In this document: positions 24,767-36,375 of the stretch, piece by piece
Layout of the letters: the number at the start of each line of letters is the position of its first letter
Position numbering within the stretch: position 1 is the stretch's first letter
Assembly (NCBI GenBank): GCA_943737045.1
Contig: CALSFV010000254.1
Coordinates: 434,001-498,000 of the forward strand
Direction of reading: 5' to 3'
DNA from: Parapristionchus giblindavisi
Taxonomy: Eukaryota > Nematoda > Chromadorea > Rhabditida > Diplogasteridae
DNA: 64,000 nt
Translations under genes and position numbers: made by a program
Notes under the pieces: model-generated
Told to the model about the DNA's origin: nothing
Database searches by the model: none
What the model saw: only the letters and a program-made list of their open reading frames with translations

Positions 24767-26130
24767 TCTCATTTCTTACTCATCCCACAAATAGTGGGGA
24801 TCAATCGATAAAACTTTTTTTTTTTATTTTGCATAAAAGTACTATGTTGAAGTTAAAATATTAATAAAGTGTAAAAGGATAGTACATAGAGTTATTAAAT
24901 GCAATATTATGCTACAGTAGGTAAAAAAGTTCTTCCACTTATCAATTGATAAACAATATTAAAAATAAGAGTTCATAATAGTATTACCGGAGTGCAATCA
25001 AAATGATATATTTGCAAAATTTGATTGATAATAAATTAGCTGATACGGAAGTTATGTTGTTCCATAAAAACATCCGGTCTTCCATGACATATTATCATAA
25101 TGTAATTAATAAAAACACATCCATCGTGCCGAAATCAATTATGATGAACACATGATTGAATACATTTATAACGAGAAGGAATATATTGGAATATTGTATG
25201 GAATGGAATATGGAGGAATATTGGAGGAATGAGATAATGGTATACTTGGTGACAGCCTCTTGACCTTCGATCTTTTGACGAACACTTTCACTTCCAATGG
25301 CCTATCATAATAATCTTCACATTAAACGTTCCTGGTGATATTCAAATTGCTGTATGTTTTTCTCTCCCTTCGTTACCGTTGTTTCAGTACCATTTAATGA
25401 GGAAAGTGCTGTTGAAGCTAGTACAATGGAATAAAGAGAAAAGTGTGCACAGTAGCATAATTTTTAACTGTTTTTTTCGAGAATCGAAAAATACTCTGAC
25501 TTGGCTGAAATAAAGGATGAGCTCCGCAGCGGTACGCATGCACAACTGTGCTGTATTTCGCCTCTCTATCCGTAAACTCTCTCACTTTTGTCTGACCACT
25601 CTCGCACTTTAGTGCAGTCTCTCATCTCTCTGACCTTACTCTATCCATTTCACAAACACTCTTTCATTCATCTAACCACTCTCTCGCCATTGCACACACT
25701 CTCATGTCTCTGGCCGCACTCTCTTCTCTTTTCGTGCAGTATCTTCTCTCTACCATACTCTCTCATTCCTCCACGCTCTCTCGCTTCACCTATCGACTCG
25801 AGAGAGACACGACTATGACTCTCTCATTTCCGTGTGCTCTTTCGTCGCGCTCTAACCACTCTTTCTCTTTTCACCACACTCTCTAATCTGTCTCTAACCG
25901 TATAAGTCTCTCACTTCTCTCGCCTGGTACCCTCTCCCACCAAACAATCGGGCACGCGGCTCTCACACTCCTAGAGAGGGATTGGAGAGTGGTAGAGAAA
26001 GAGAAGGAGTGTGTTCGACTTCTACCGATTGATCGATTGGAGTAAGGGAAGAGAGTGGACTCGAGGGGAACGACCGGACGGATACGCGAGGCGCGCGTCT
26101 ATCTTTCCCTCCATTTCCTCTCACTCAGTC
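24767..26130. promoter_or_regulatory. Intergenic/5' region of the RING1-like gene with CT-rich tract
   Basis: The first part is the 3' flank of the CDF gene (AATAAA near 24862) and AT-rich DNA. From about 25555 to 25925 the + strand is strongly pyrimidine-rich, with many repeats of CACTCTCTC and CTCTC (GAGAG on the other strand). The tract ends about 200 bp before the predicted start codon. I infer a promoter or nucleosome-excluding tract; there is no direct proof. Confidence 0.4.
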
Positions 26131-29100
26131 ATGTTCAGAACCATGGCTACTACTAACGAACGAGGTGTGTTTTCTTTGATTGTCGAGAACTTACTTGGTT
26201 AAGTTTTAAGTTAAGTGCTAAGTCTAATTAAGTTTCAGGGAAAGATGCCAATGATAGCGACAGCGATAATGGAGAGGACAAAGAGTTGGTACTCACGGAC
26301 TATGATCGAGTAAGTTGTCAACGTTATTTTACTCTAGTAAAGAAAACTGATATCAAAAAAATCTTATTTTGCATAATAATCCCTTGTTTTTTTTCTCGAA
26401 TTCATTCCTTGTAAGTTGAGCTAAGTAAGAAATTTATGATTTACAGAATGTTTTATATTATTTTACTGTTAACGTTCTCATCCCAGACGCGAAAAATGGT
26501 TCCTCTCGTGCAAAAGGCCGAGATTGTGATGAATACGAAGATTCTAGCGACTGAACTGACTTGTCCCATTTGTCTAGATCTCCTGACTTCCACAATGACT
26601 ACTAAGGTACATTTTTACTATTATCAAGTTGTAATACATATATTGACTACTTTTCGCTTTCTTTACATTATATGCGTCGCGTCCATTTGTCACAACCCCT
26701 TATCTTCACTTTGTCATCATTATCTAATCACAGTTTCGACCATAGAACAAAGAACCTACATATGTCAAATCATGACGTTCTCTTGTTGATCTCTCCGGTG
26801 TGTCCTTTAATCCACTGTCGACATGTGTTCAATGAAATAGAAATTCTCACTTACTATCAGCCAACGTTTGATGACACATAATACGTGTGGCAAATCGCTT
26901 TAATATGACTGCATGTAAATTATCAATTCTTCTTCCAGGAATGCCTCCATCGTTTCTGCTTTGACTGCATATCAATGGCGTTACTTCGAGGAAACAAAGA
27001 GTGTCCAACGTGCAGGTATGTAGTCATTCAATTAGCGTTATCAGGAATGTCAATGAGTATAAATATTTGTATTTATGGCCGTTTGGCAATTGTGAGTTGA
27101 GAAACGGCATTATAAAACGTAAACATTGGATGAATATCTGAGTTGAGATCATTGTACGTGCTAAGGGGTTTTCTGTCCTTGAGGTGGCTGATATTGAAGA
27201 TCATTCCATCTGCGTAATCAACCAATCATTATCAAACACAAATATTAGTACATGCGTGCATAGGTATATGCAATGCATACGCCAACCATGTTCAACAACA
27301 CATTCATTTATAGTAAAGAAAGAGTGTAGATATTAGTACTCATATTATATATTTCCAATTGTTTCACATCAGAACTAAACTGGTCTCGAAGCGAAGTCTG
27401 CGACATGACACGAATTTCGATGACCTCATACGCAAGGTTTGGCCGGATCGACACAAATACGAATCGATGTTGGCAGTGGCTGATGAAGAACCCGACGAAT
27501 GCATGAGAACAGTCCGATATGTCACGCCTTACAAGGGTATTTATTTAACTATTCGTTTAAATTAGTGTCTCAGTTCTTGGTTGTATAGTTAGTGAACAAT
27601 CTTTGTACAAACTAGAAGACAGAAAATGGCGCTCAAATTCGATTTTGTCCTTGAGTGAGGTTGAATAGATGAGAAAGTGCGCAATTCATTTGGTCATCCA
27701 CTTCACTTGCCTGACCTGTGCCTGATCTCAGAGGAGGGATCCATCGTTAATGAAAGCATAGTTGTTCACGCATTACGGTCACAAACGAACCTGTCAGCTA
27801 ACTGTCTTACTTCACTTTTAAATAACATACTTGCTCTGTATTCAGTATTAAATAATTCATTTCAGAATCATCAACCCCTCCTGCAATTGATGTACTCGAT
27901 AATGATGCACCTACTCCTCCTGCTCTATTCGATCAAGGAAGTGAGTGCTTATCTATCTAAGAGGATCCAAGCATGGTCTCGATTATGCTTTTGCTATCCA
28001 TTTTCTGATATGAAACATCGTGATGAACCACGGGACATTCATAATGATCTCGTTATATTCTTCTTTAGATATTTTGTTGTTATAGGACCGGATACAGTCG
28101 ATCTCGATGACGATCTCGGTAGACGCACTCCCCCATGGTTTCACGTCTCCAATATTCGAGAAGGGGCCCTCGATAAATATGAGAAACAACTCTTCATGGA
28201 AGCCCATGAGGCCTATCTCAAATTGAAATCAAGTAAGTTGCACGGAATTTGATTACGATAACTTGCTTTGTGTTCAAGGACGACCACTATGTAAAGATTG
28301 GACCGATGAAGACTCTGATTCGGAGAAGAACGACCAAAAATCGAAGGTGAGTCACCATGATAATACAGATAAATTTTATCTCTTTGACACACCTTTTAAT
28401 GTCTGTCGTCTCTCTACGATAATTGTATCTCCTTCTCCTCTTCCTTTCGTTATCACTTTCCCTTTCCCTATGCCTCTCCAAATATCTTCTCTGAAGCCGT
28501 ACATGAATCAAACTAAGTGATAACAAATCAAGAAGAAATACTGAAAGCGTTTTTTTTTTAAATATCGAGTATTCAGAATAATACAAACCCGAAGTTCCAA
28601 GATATGCAATAATCAACGTTCGATAATCATTATTTTTCAGCATGTCACACGAGAATCAAGTGCGCCCACGGAGGGAACGAGTACCGCAAATACTCAAAAT
28701 GGACGGAAAACTGCGAAGGAAAAGAAGACGAAGAAGGGGGTAGAGTTTAAGTTTTTTTTAAACAAAACATAATTCGTGTTGTACGGCATATACATCATGA
28801 TGTAAGTTCATGTAGGATAAATACAATGTGATATTACAATATATTATAAATATTACTGACTCCCAACTATGTATGGTTGAGATGTAATAAAATAATTTAT
28901 AGGTTATTATTGTGTATCTTCAGAACCACGATGAGTCTCGTCCCTCATCACTTGAATCGAATGATCGACCCATTGGTACTGTAGAGACGGGAGCCGAACA
29001 AGAGAAGGATGAGGTTGATGATGTAAGTGTACACTCAAACAGTACTATGTCATGGTTTTCAAATTCGGGACTAACATTAACGAGGGAGAAGGTGACTTGT

Positions 29101-32100
29101 TTTATGATTGTGATGAAACATATATGAAAAGTGGATTAGGAAACTATGTGAGTTTATTCCACATGGACCAATCTTCTCTGAAAACTTTCATCATACATTG
29201 TTTTCTGTGAGAAAGAATCATTCAGTGTGCTAAGAGTATCACGGAGACATCTTCATATAGGTGTAACATACTCCTTCTGATTAACCTTGTACTTTCAGTT
29301 AGAGATGATGGACCCTGAATTGATGCTGATCGATGTTGAACATTCGACAGGACTCGAATTGCAACCAGATTCACCATCTTCTTCTCCTCCTTCGACTGAT
29401 AATAATAAAACGACGGATAAGAAACGAATTGGAAAGAAGCCTATTGATATCTTGAAGGATCTCAATCCTCCCTTTGGCGAGACCACTGAGGCTTATTCTG
29501 AGCTGAATCCTAACGCTAAGGTATTATTTTTTTTAAATTGTCTTGATAATCGCGACTATGCTACTGTCAAAACAACACAGCATATGTCCAATTAAAATAC
29601 TTAAATATAATAAATGTTTAAAAAATAAATAACCTTCAATAACATTTTTATTACAGGGCGCGACATGGCTGCCACCTGAGGTGTGGTTGGAGCAGCAACA
29701 ACAATTACAACAACAACAACCTCAGACAACTGATGATGATGATGAAGAGGTATGGAATTTGTTTATGCATTTCACACATTTTTAGAGATTGAAGAATATT
29801 TATGAGTGTTCAAAGAATAATCGCATGAGAATTTTCAATTTTTCCGATTCAACGCTTTTCAAATAAATAATGAAGAAGTATACTGCAGGTTGTGTACGAT
29901 GAAGATGACTTGATATCCGTTGTGAGTATCGATGAACTCCTTCATGAGATTGAAATGTTGGTATCGAAAGAGATCGACGAAAATCCAATCGATGTCAAAC
30001 CATACGATATCGATCGAGATTTGGAAGAAGAAACCGATATGGATGAGTACCTGTAAGTGAATACACTATCAATAAAGTTCAATCAATTTGTGCATTAAGA
30101 GATTGAATGCATGATATAGTACGTTGTACTTTATATTTATTTATTAAAATATTTATTTATTATACATTTTTTGTATAAAGATAATAATGTTACCATAACT
30201 TTAGATGCGATGAAACTCGCGAAGATCTTCGTGAAATCAATGAAATGCAAGTTGGAACGTATGATGATGTACGTTAATTGTCATTAATTTTCCGCGATCA
30301 GTCTTTCCTCGCGTTTACTTTAACGATCACCACAGAACTATGTGTAGATATATTTATGAAGTATTTTGATATAGACAGTAATAACATTATTATGTACGTT
30401 CAGCTACGAGCGAGTCTGGAGGATAAGGAACAATTCGATATGATGGACAATATTACATGGCGAACACAGATCAAGGATGGAGAAGAACATATTTATTATG
30501 AGAAGAATAAGGTCACGATGACAACGTTAAATTAAATTTTGTGTCGAGATCAGTACATTTTCGAATAACCATCTAATGTTCAACACGCTCAGAATTCTTT
30601 CTAGGGTTACATTCTTCATAAATATGCGCTTGGGCCCGTACAAACCATATATATTATATTTAAACAATGCTGTTCACTATATGCCTGCATAATAAAGTGT
30701 TATTTCCAGATGCCCATCTCTAAAGGGAAGAGGAAAGACTTCACCGTGTACGATGTAGAAGAGGAGACTGCAAGGCTTAAGAGAAGAATGACAGTGAAGG
30801 ATGTACTGGATAGTATGTGTGAGTTGTTTTTTTGTTCCATTTATTGTCTTATAGTATATTTGTTCATATTATCCATTGTCGACCAAAAGTACCGTTACAA
30901 AATTCAAAGGGTCACAACTTTCTTCGTTTTCAAGCTATAGGCTTCTGAGGGCAAGAATTATTTGTCTACAAATAATGACTGATATGAGGGCAGTCAATCG
31001 ATTGATGGTAGATTTGTAAAATTCCAAATCTGGACTTTGGTTGCTCTTAATTATCACATTTTAATAGAGGTGAATGAAAAGTCTAATATCACTCATAAGA
31101 CCACATAATTTTTTTAAAATTTTCAGCAGACACGGACTCTGACACTGATGATCCTCTGACTGCTTCCCTCGCCTCTTCTCCTGTCTCATCTGAACTGTCT
31201 CTATCCGATGCGGAATACGAGGACGAAGACGAAGATGACTTCCCTCTCACATCATCTCCAATCCCACCCAATTCGCCTACTAAGGAGGTTCAACCATAAA
31301 AACACTGCAGCCTACAAGTCAACGATCCCGGGATATTCTATTGATAATGATTATTTGCAGACGCCCTCATCATCATCCTCTATATCTTCTGACGTTCGTC
31401 CTCCGATTGGCACCAGTTCTAATAAAGTATTTTACAATTTTTTCTCTTTTTTTAAAAACAAATTTATAATATAGGACCGACTGCATCGATGGTTGGGTGA
31501 AATTCAGACGAATCATCCGCTGACTCCTGAATACGATCTCGATCGACGTGCATTGGATGATGATGAAGTGGATGAAGGGGAACCATTGCCGGAGAATTAT
31601 GAGATTGAAGCGGAATTGAGACCATCGGCTGCGTTATTGTCAAGGTATGCATCATTCATTTCCTAGCTTGCAGTATTATAGTACTTCACAATTCAGACAT
31701 AAGCTATAACACAATGCAGAATGTCTAGTGAAAGTCAAATGCCCGAGTTTTGCGTGATGGTATATATTGTTGTTATGGAAAATAGAAGCAGTCTGCATTT
31801 ATTCGAGTTCACAATCACAGTTATTAGCACGAATCAAATTCGAATACGAATAATCAGTTACGTACCTTAGTCCAAACTCTCTTGATTCAGAAATGTCCTC
31901 GAGAAGTGCTTCGAACGCGCTTCATCAGAACTCATCACAATGCGACGAGTAAGATTTATAGAAGATGATTACGATAACCTTAACAGTTCCGTAATTACAG
32001 TGGAACACCTACAAGAGTATCTACATTTGAGATGGATGGAAGAGGTACATAATCGTACGAAAGATCATGATGTCGCTCCTGATGTTCCTCGACCTGATCA

Positions 32101-34575
32101 CTTCTATGTCTTTGTAAGTTAATTGAAGGAGATTATGCCACAAAATAGTATAGTTAGTGATCGGAAATTACTTATATTAATTGGGAGGATCCTTGGGTGT
32201 CAATTAACATGATTCACGACATATACATATTGTTGTTACATACTCAAGCATGAAAATATTCCTACATACATAATTCCATTCCATTCCAGAATCGTGTGGA
32301 TAAGTACTGCAAATGTGTCCTCTTGAACGAGCCATTAGTGACTGCACAATCATTCACTGCTCGAGACGATCACGTTGTCATCTATTTTGATACAGAAAGA
32401 GCCGTTCTGTCGTCCAAGGTACGCTGTACATCTAAAACGGGTCGTAACCATGTGAGCGAAAGACATTTGCGCCACACGAAGAGAACGGACATTTGCGCCA
32501 GTTACCAATTGCGCCGAGCTACATTTGCGCCGAGGGACATTTGCGCCAAGGTACATTTGCGCCAGTACCAAATGCGCCGGAACCAAATGCGCCGATGGAC
32601 ATTCGCGCCGAGGTACATTTGCGCCAGTACCAAATGCGCCGGAACCAAATGCGCCGAGGGACATTTGCGCCGAGGTACATTTGCGCCAGTACCAAATGCG
32701 CCGGAACCAAATGCGCCGAGGGACATTTGCGCCGGAACCAAATGCGCCGAGGGACATTTGCGCCGAGGTACATTTGCGCCAGTACCAAATGCGCCGGAAC
32801 CAAATGCGCCGATGGACATTTGCGCCGAGGTACATTTGCGCCAGTAACAGATGCGCCGAGGGACATTTGCGCCGGAAGCAAATGCGCCGAGGGACATTTG
32901 CGCCGGAACCAAATGCGCCGAGGGACATTTGCGCCGAACTACATTAGCACTAGAATCCAATACGACTCCCTGTCTTTTATTTTATTTTCTTGTCTCATCA
33001 TTTTTGTTGCAATTGCTTCAAAGCTGTGCAAGGGGATGGTCGCAACTGGTCCTGGCCATATGAGATGGCAATAACATGACTAGGATCAGTTTTCGATGCT
33101 GATTACGAGTCCGTATTCAGAAAATGCCTAATCGGCCTCTTTTCCGAGAAAATCGGTACTGAAAATTGGCTTATTAATTCGAAAATTCGTGTAGTTTCCT
33201 TTAAAAACTATCTGGATGGCATCGGAAAGATCCGGCAATGTAAGGTAAACTATTGCGAGAGTTTATAGATGAGTTCACCAGCCCACCCGGACGGTTTGCG
33301 CAGGAAACCACACGAATTTCCGAACTAAAATATCGATTTCCTCGAAAATCAGGTCGATTAGGCACTTTCTGAAAACGGATTCGTAATCAGCATCGAAACT
33401 GATCCTAGTCATGTTGTTGCCATCTCATATGGCCAGGACCAGTTGCGACCATCCCCTTGTAAGAAACGATAAATATATATTATTAATATTTCACAAGGCT
33501 TCAACAAGTTTCAACTTTAGTTTAGCTTTTCGATAGACCTTCAAGGTGTTGGATATAACTTCTACCCATCAAGGTGTTGGATAGAACTTCCACCATTAGC
33601 AACTGCCATTAATCTTTTTTCTCTATTAGCCTTTTGAATAGATCCTTCTTTCTTATATTGGTATAACAGTAGGTTTTGAGCTGTTGCTTGTTCAAACAAA
33701 AGTTCAACAGATTCGGCATGCTTGAGCAGACCTTCGGCTAGGCGTGTTGATAGAGAGTGGCTCGCAATATACGGTGCACCAAGTGCCGTACAAAATATCA
33801 TGGACTATTTTTTAATCAAAAAGAAAACTATACATCGCACACAGATGGGCGTATTGACCTGTATTTTAAAATGATTTTAAATTTTAAAAGAAATTTTAAA
33901 ATTCCGGCGCAAATATCCCTCGGCGCAAATGTACTTCGGCGCAAATGTCCCCCGGCGCATTTGGTTCTGGCGCAAATGTCCCTCGGCGCATTTGGTTCCG
34001 GCGCAAATGTCCCTCGGCGCATTTGGTTCTGGCGCAAATGTCCCTCGGCGCATTTGGTTCCGGCGCAAATGTCCCTCGGCGCATTTGGTTCTGGCGCAAA
34101 TGTCCCTCGGCGCATTTGGAACTGGCGCAAATGTCCTTCAGCGCATTTGGTAATGGCGCAAGTATACCTCGGCGCATTTGGGACCGGCGCAATTGATGCA
34201 TTCGGCGCAAATGTCTTTCGCTCACATGGTTACGACCCTCTAAAACTAGGTGTAGATCACTCATTCTTTCAAATTTTCTGCTTTTTGAAAAGGTGGCAGC
34301 ACAGGGTGACGAAAAATTCAACCAAATTTTGGCCAGTCTAGCAGCCCCAGAACAGTGGAATCCGTGTTTTCAAAGCATTTAATTTTTTTAAAAATTATGA
34401 ACACATGACGTTATTTTTCGTATGTATTCAATCAGAAGCATTATAATGATTTGTTATCCTTCAGGAAATGAGTTTACTACAAAAGATTGTGCCACAGAAG
34501 GATCGTTGTGATAGTCCAACCGGATCAAGAATATCTACAGGATCCGATACGGCGTCTTCTCGTGTATCTTCATGA
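26131..34575 (+). CDS. spat-3: RING1/RNF2-like Polycomb E3 ubiquitin ligase
   Basis: Twenty-two exons give 855 residues: 26131-26164, 26239-26309, 26487-26606, 26939-27015, 27373-27536, 27866-27940, 28086-28232, 28279-28346, 28641-28739, 28924-29022, 29299-29520, 29657-29749, 29889-30052, 30205-30268, 30404-30511, 30710-30812, 31127-31287, 31361-31426, 31475-31644, 31891-32113, 32290-32418, 34465-34575. The C3HC4 RING uses C61, C64, C77, H79, C82, C85, C97 and C100. It is followed by KLVSKRSL and [10 protein letters not shown], which is near-identical wording to RING1A/B and so identifies the family. A long acidic, low-complexity middle (poly-Asp/Glu, poly-Gln, Ser) separates it from a C-terminal region at about 702-820 resembling the RAWUL fold ([21 protein letters not shown]-like strand). 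The predicted role is the PRC1-type H2A ubiquitin ligase. The symbol is by likely orthology to C. elegans spat-3. The last intron (32419-34464) carries a foldback element. Confidence 0.9.
32439..34238. mobile_element. 1.8-kb foldback element with minisatellite arms, 8-bp target duplication
   Basis: Both termini read GGGTCGTAACCATGTGAGCG when taken inward, and TCTAAAAC is duplicated exactly outside them (32431-32438 and 34239-34246). The left arm (to about 32945) and right arm (from about 33903) are built of GCGCC cores spaced 15-16 bp apart, in opposite orientation, so they pair. The middle contains a separate 430-bp palindromic MITE and a short unique part. No transposase is present. The design resembles Drosophila FB elements, whose arms are also tandem repeats. 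It sits entirely in the last intron of the RING1-like gene. Confidence 0.9.
33030..33459. mobile_element. Palindromic MITE nested in the foldback element
   Basis: Ends CAAGGGGATGGTCGCAACTG and its reverse complement, with arms of about 190 bp that include ATCAGTTTTCGATGCTGATT. A diverged relative begins near 63779. Confidence 0.85.
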
Positions 34576-35706
34576 TCTTAGTGTTTTTGTCTTTAATCTT
34601 TGATCGCAAATTCCCGTAATAGCAATGTCATTGGTAAATCCCGCCCTATAGCCTGTGACAATCCCTAAAATAATGATAGTGTCAATTATTTCCCGCCCTT
34701 CCGTGATAGTATATTCGCGACTCCAATCAAATGTCGATTCATCTTGACCAAACCAATCAGTATTTTCTATACCTCAATCCTCACTCAAAGAACAATTTAC
34801 GTACAAGATTGAAAAAAACCCTCTTACATCTCCATTTACTACATGTATAATGAAAACAAGCAGTCTATCATAATAGTAACTATGTTGAAAGCAGCTATTG
34901 ATGCGACCGCTTCAGCTGCGTGTCTAATGTTATATTAGCAGATATATCAAAATTTGAATGATCAATGACGTGTAGTCAATGCTTGCATCAGCTTTGTCGT
35001 TACGATATGGTATTCGTTTTAGTCATTGAAAGTAGTCATCAACTTCTGGCCGCAATAGGAATTGGTTGTGACTCTCGTATTTATCTGTTATTTGTAATAA
35101 AATATGTAGCATAGCAATGAACAATCTCCACCCTACTATGCTTAATTATGAACCTTATAACATTTTGAACATCATTGATGCTCACTCGTTGAATTCACTA
35201 CCTCGATCTCTCTTTAGTTCTCTAAATATTTTCAGTGATAAAGATTTCTGTCATAAATTCTCTCGTACACCATCATCAATTTTGATAGCCTATTTTGCAC
35301 TCATGGGATATACTAATTTATGGATAGTTCCTATATCTTATGATATGATCTACAAGACACAATCTAGAATAAGCTGAAATCGATTGCATATTACTTCTCC
35401 GTTGAATGTTGCATACGTTTATAATACTCATACCATATGGCTTTCTCAAAGTTTTGTATTCCCTCTTGTTTCTATGTCTCTAGTTAATCGGATCATGTAA
35501 GAGAGAAAGATAGACAGAGAGTCAGAGTAAATCATGTTGGAGGAGTATAGAGGAGTGAGTCACCTCTTACTCTTCTCCTTGCCTTCTTTCTCCCTTCATA
35601 ACTACCGTTGCCCTTAACAACACAGTAAACATATCCCTTCTTCTCTTCATCTTCAGTCTCGCTGTCTTTTCCTCGAAGAAATATCTTCAAGTAATTCTCT
35701 TCAACT
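34576..35706. other. Intergenic, nothing recognised
   Basis: 3' flank of the RING1-like gene and promoter side of the small acidic-protein gene. An 86-codon open frame at 35117-35377 has no recognisable feature and I do not call it. Confidence 0.5.
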
Positions 35707-36131
35707 ATGAATCCCACCGAAGAAACGACTGAAGATCAACCAATTGTGAGTCTTTCTTTAGCATTCCTTACATTAATTATCGTCTCTTAAGCTAGTTAAG
35801 TACTTTAATTTATCAGGTACGCAACTGTTGGATTCGTCCTTTGGTGCAGAAGATGGAGTATCCAGAGTGAGTTATCGAGCGTGGTTACGATTGATATCAG
35901 ATTTCCAACCTCAGTATTAACTTGCCAAAACATCTTTGGTCATATTTCGTAATCACTAAATTAAAAATAGCCATTCATGATCACGATCCGTTCATTCTTT
36001 GACATCGCGAATGTTACAGAGAAGTTCCGGAGACAGTAACGACTCAGACTGAAGGCGAGGCTGAGGCCACTCAAGGCAATGAGGGATCAAATGGTGGAGA
36101 TGCTGGAGAAGATGCATCAGGAGACGATTGA
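35707..36131 (+). CDS. Small acidic protein
   Basis: Three exons (35707-35745, 35817-35866, 36020-36131) give 66 residues with phase preserved. The N-terminus is acidic (MNPTEETTEDQPI). The middle is mixed and basic (RNCWIRPLVQKMEYP) and the C-terminal half is low-complexity Glu/Gly/Asn/Asp (EGEAEATQGNEG, GEDASGDD). It has no signal peptide, membrane segment or known domain. AATAAA follows near 36276. It is convergent with the fucosyltransferase gene, about 245 bp away. It may be a genuine small cytosolic/nuclear protein; I do not recognise a family. Confidence 0.5.
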
Positions 36132-36375
36132 TTGAAGTCATTTCTTCATTGATTTCCATCGTCAACGTATTGTACTCCTAATTGATTATTATGTAACTTT
36201 TTGTATATGAATGTGTTGTTCCTGTGTTTTTTTTTAAATCAGTAAATGTGTGGGTGTGGTGGGATTTATCGTATTGAATAAATTAATTGGGATATATATT
36301 TTCTTTACAGTACACTCAGCGATTAATTAATACTCGTAATGGTTCCATATTGCAATGAGATAAGTTCAATTCAAG

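Noticed and set aside
32296..33074. Long frames with repeated [18 protein letters not shown] motifs
   Set aside because: Only the first part (32290-32418) is a real exon; the rest is the GCGCC minisatellite, open in most frames on both strands.
33757..34341. Mirror-image frames of the same minisatellite
   Set aside because: Right arm of the foldback element; coding appearance comes from the repeat.
35117..35377. 86-codon plus-strand frame
   Set aside because: No signal, domain or splice partner; composition like surrounding AT-rich DNA.
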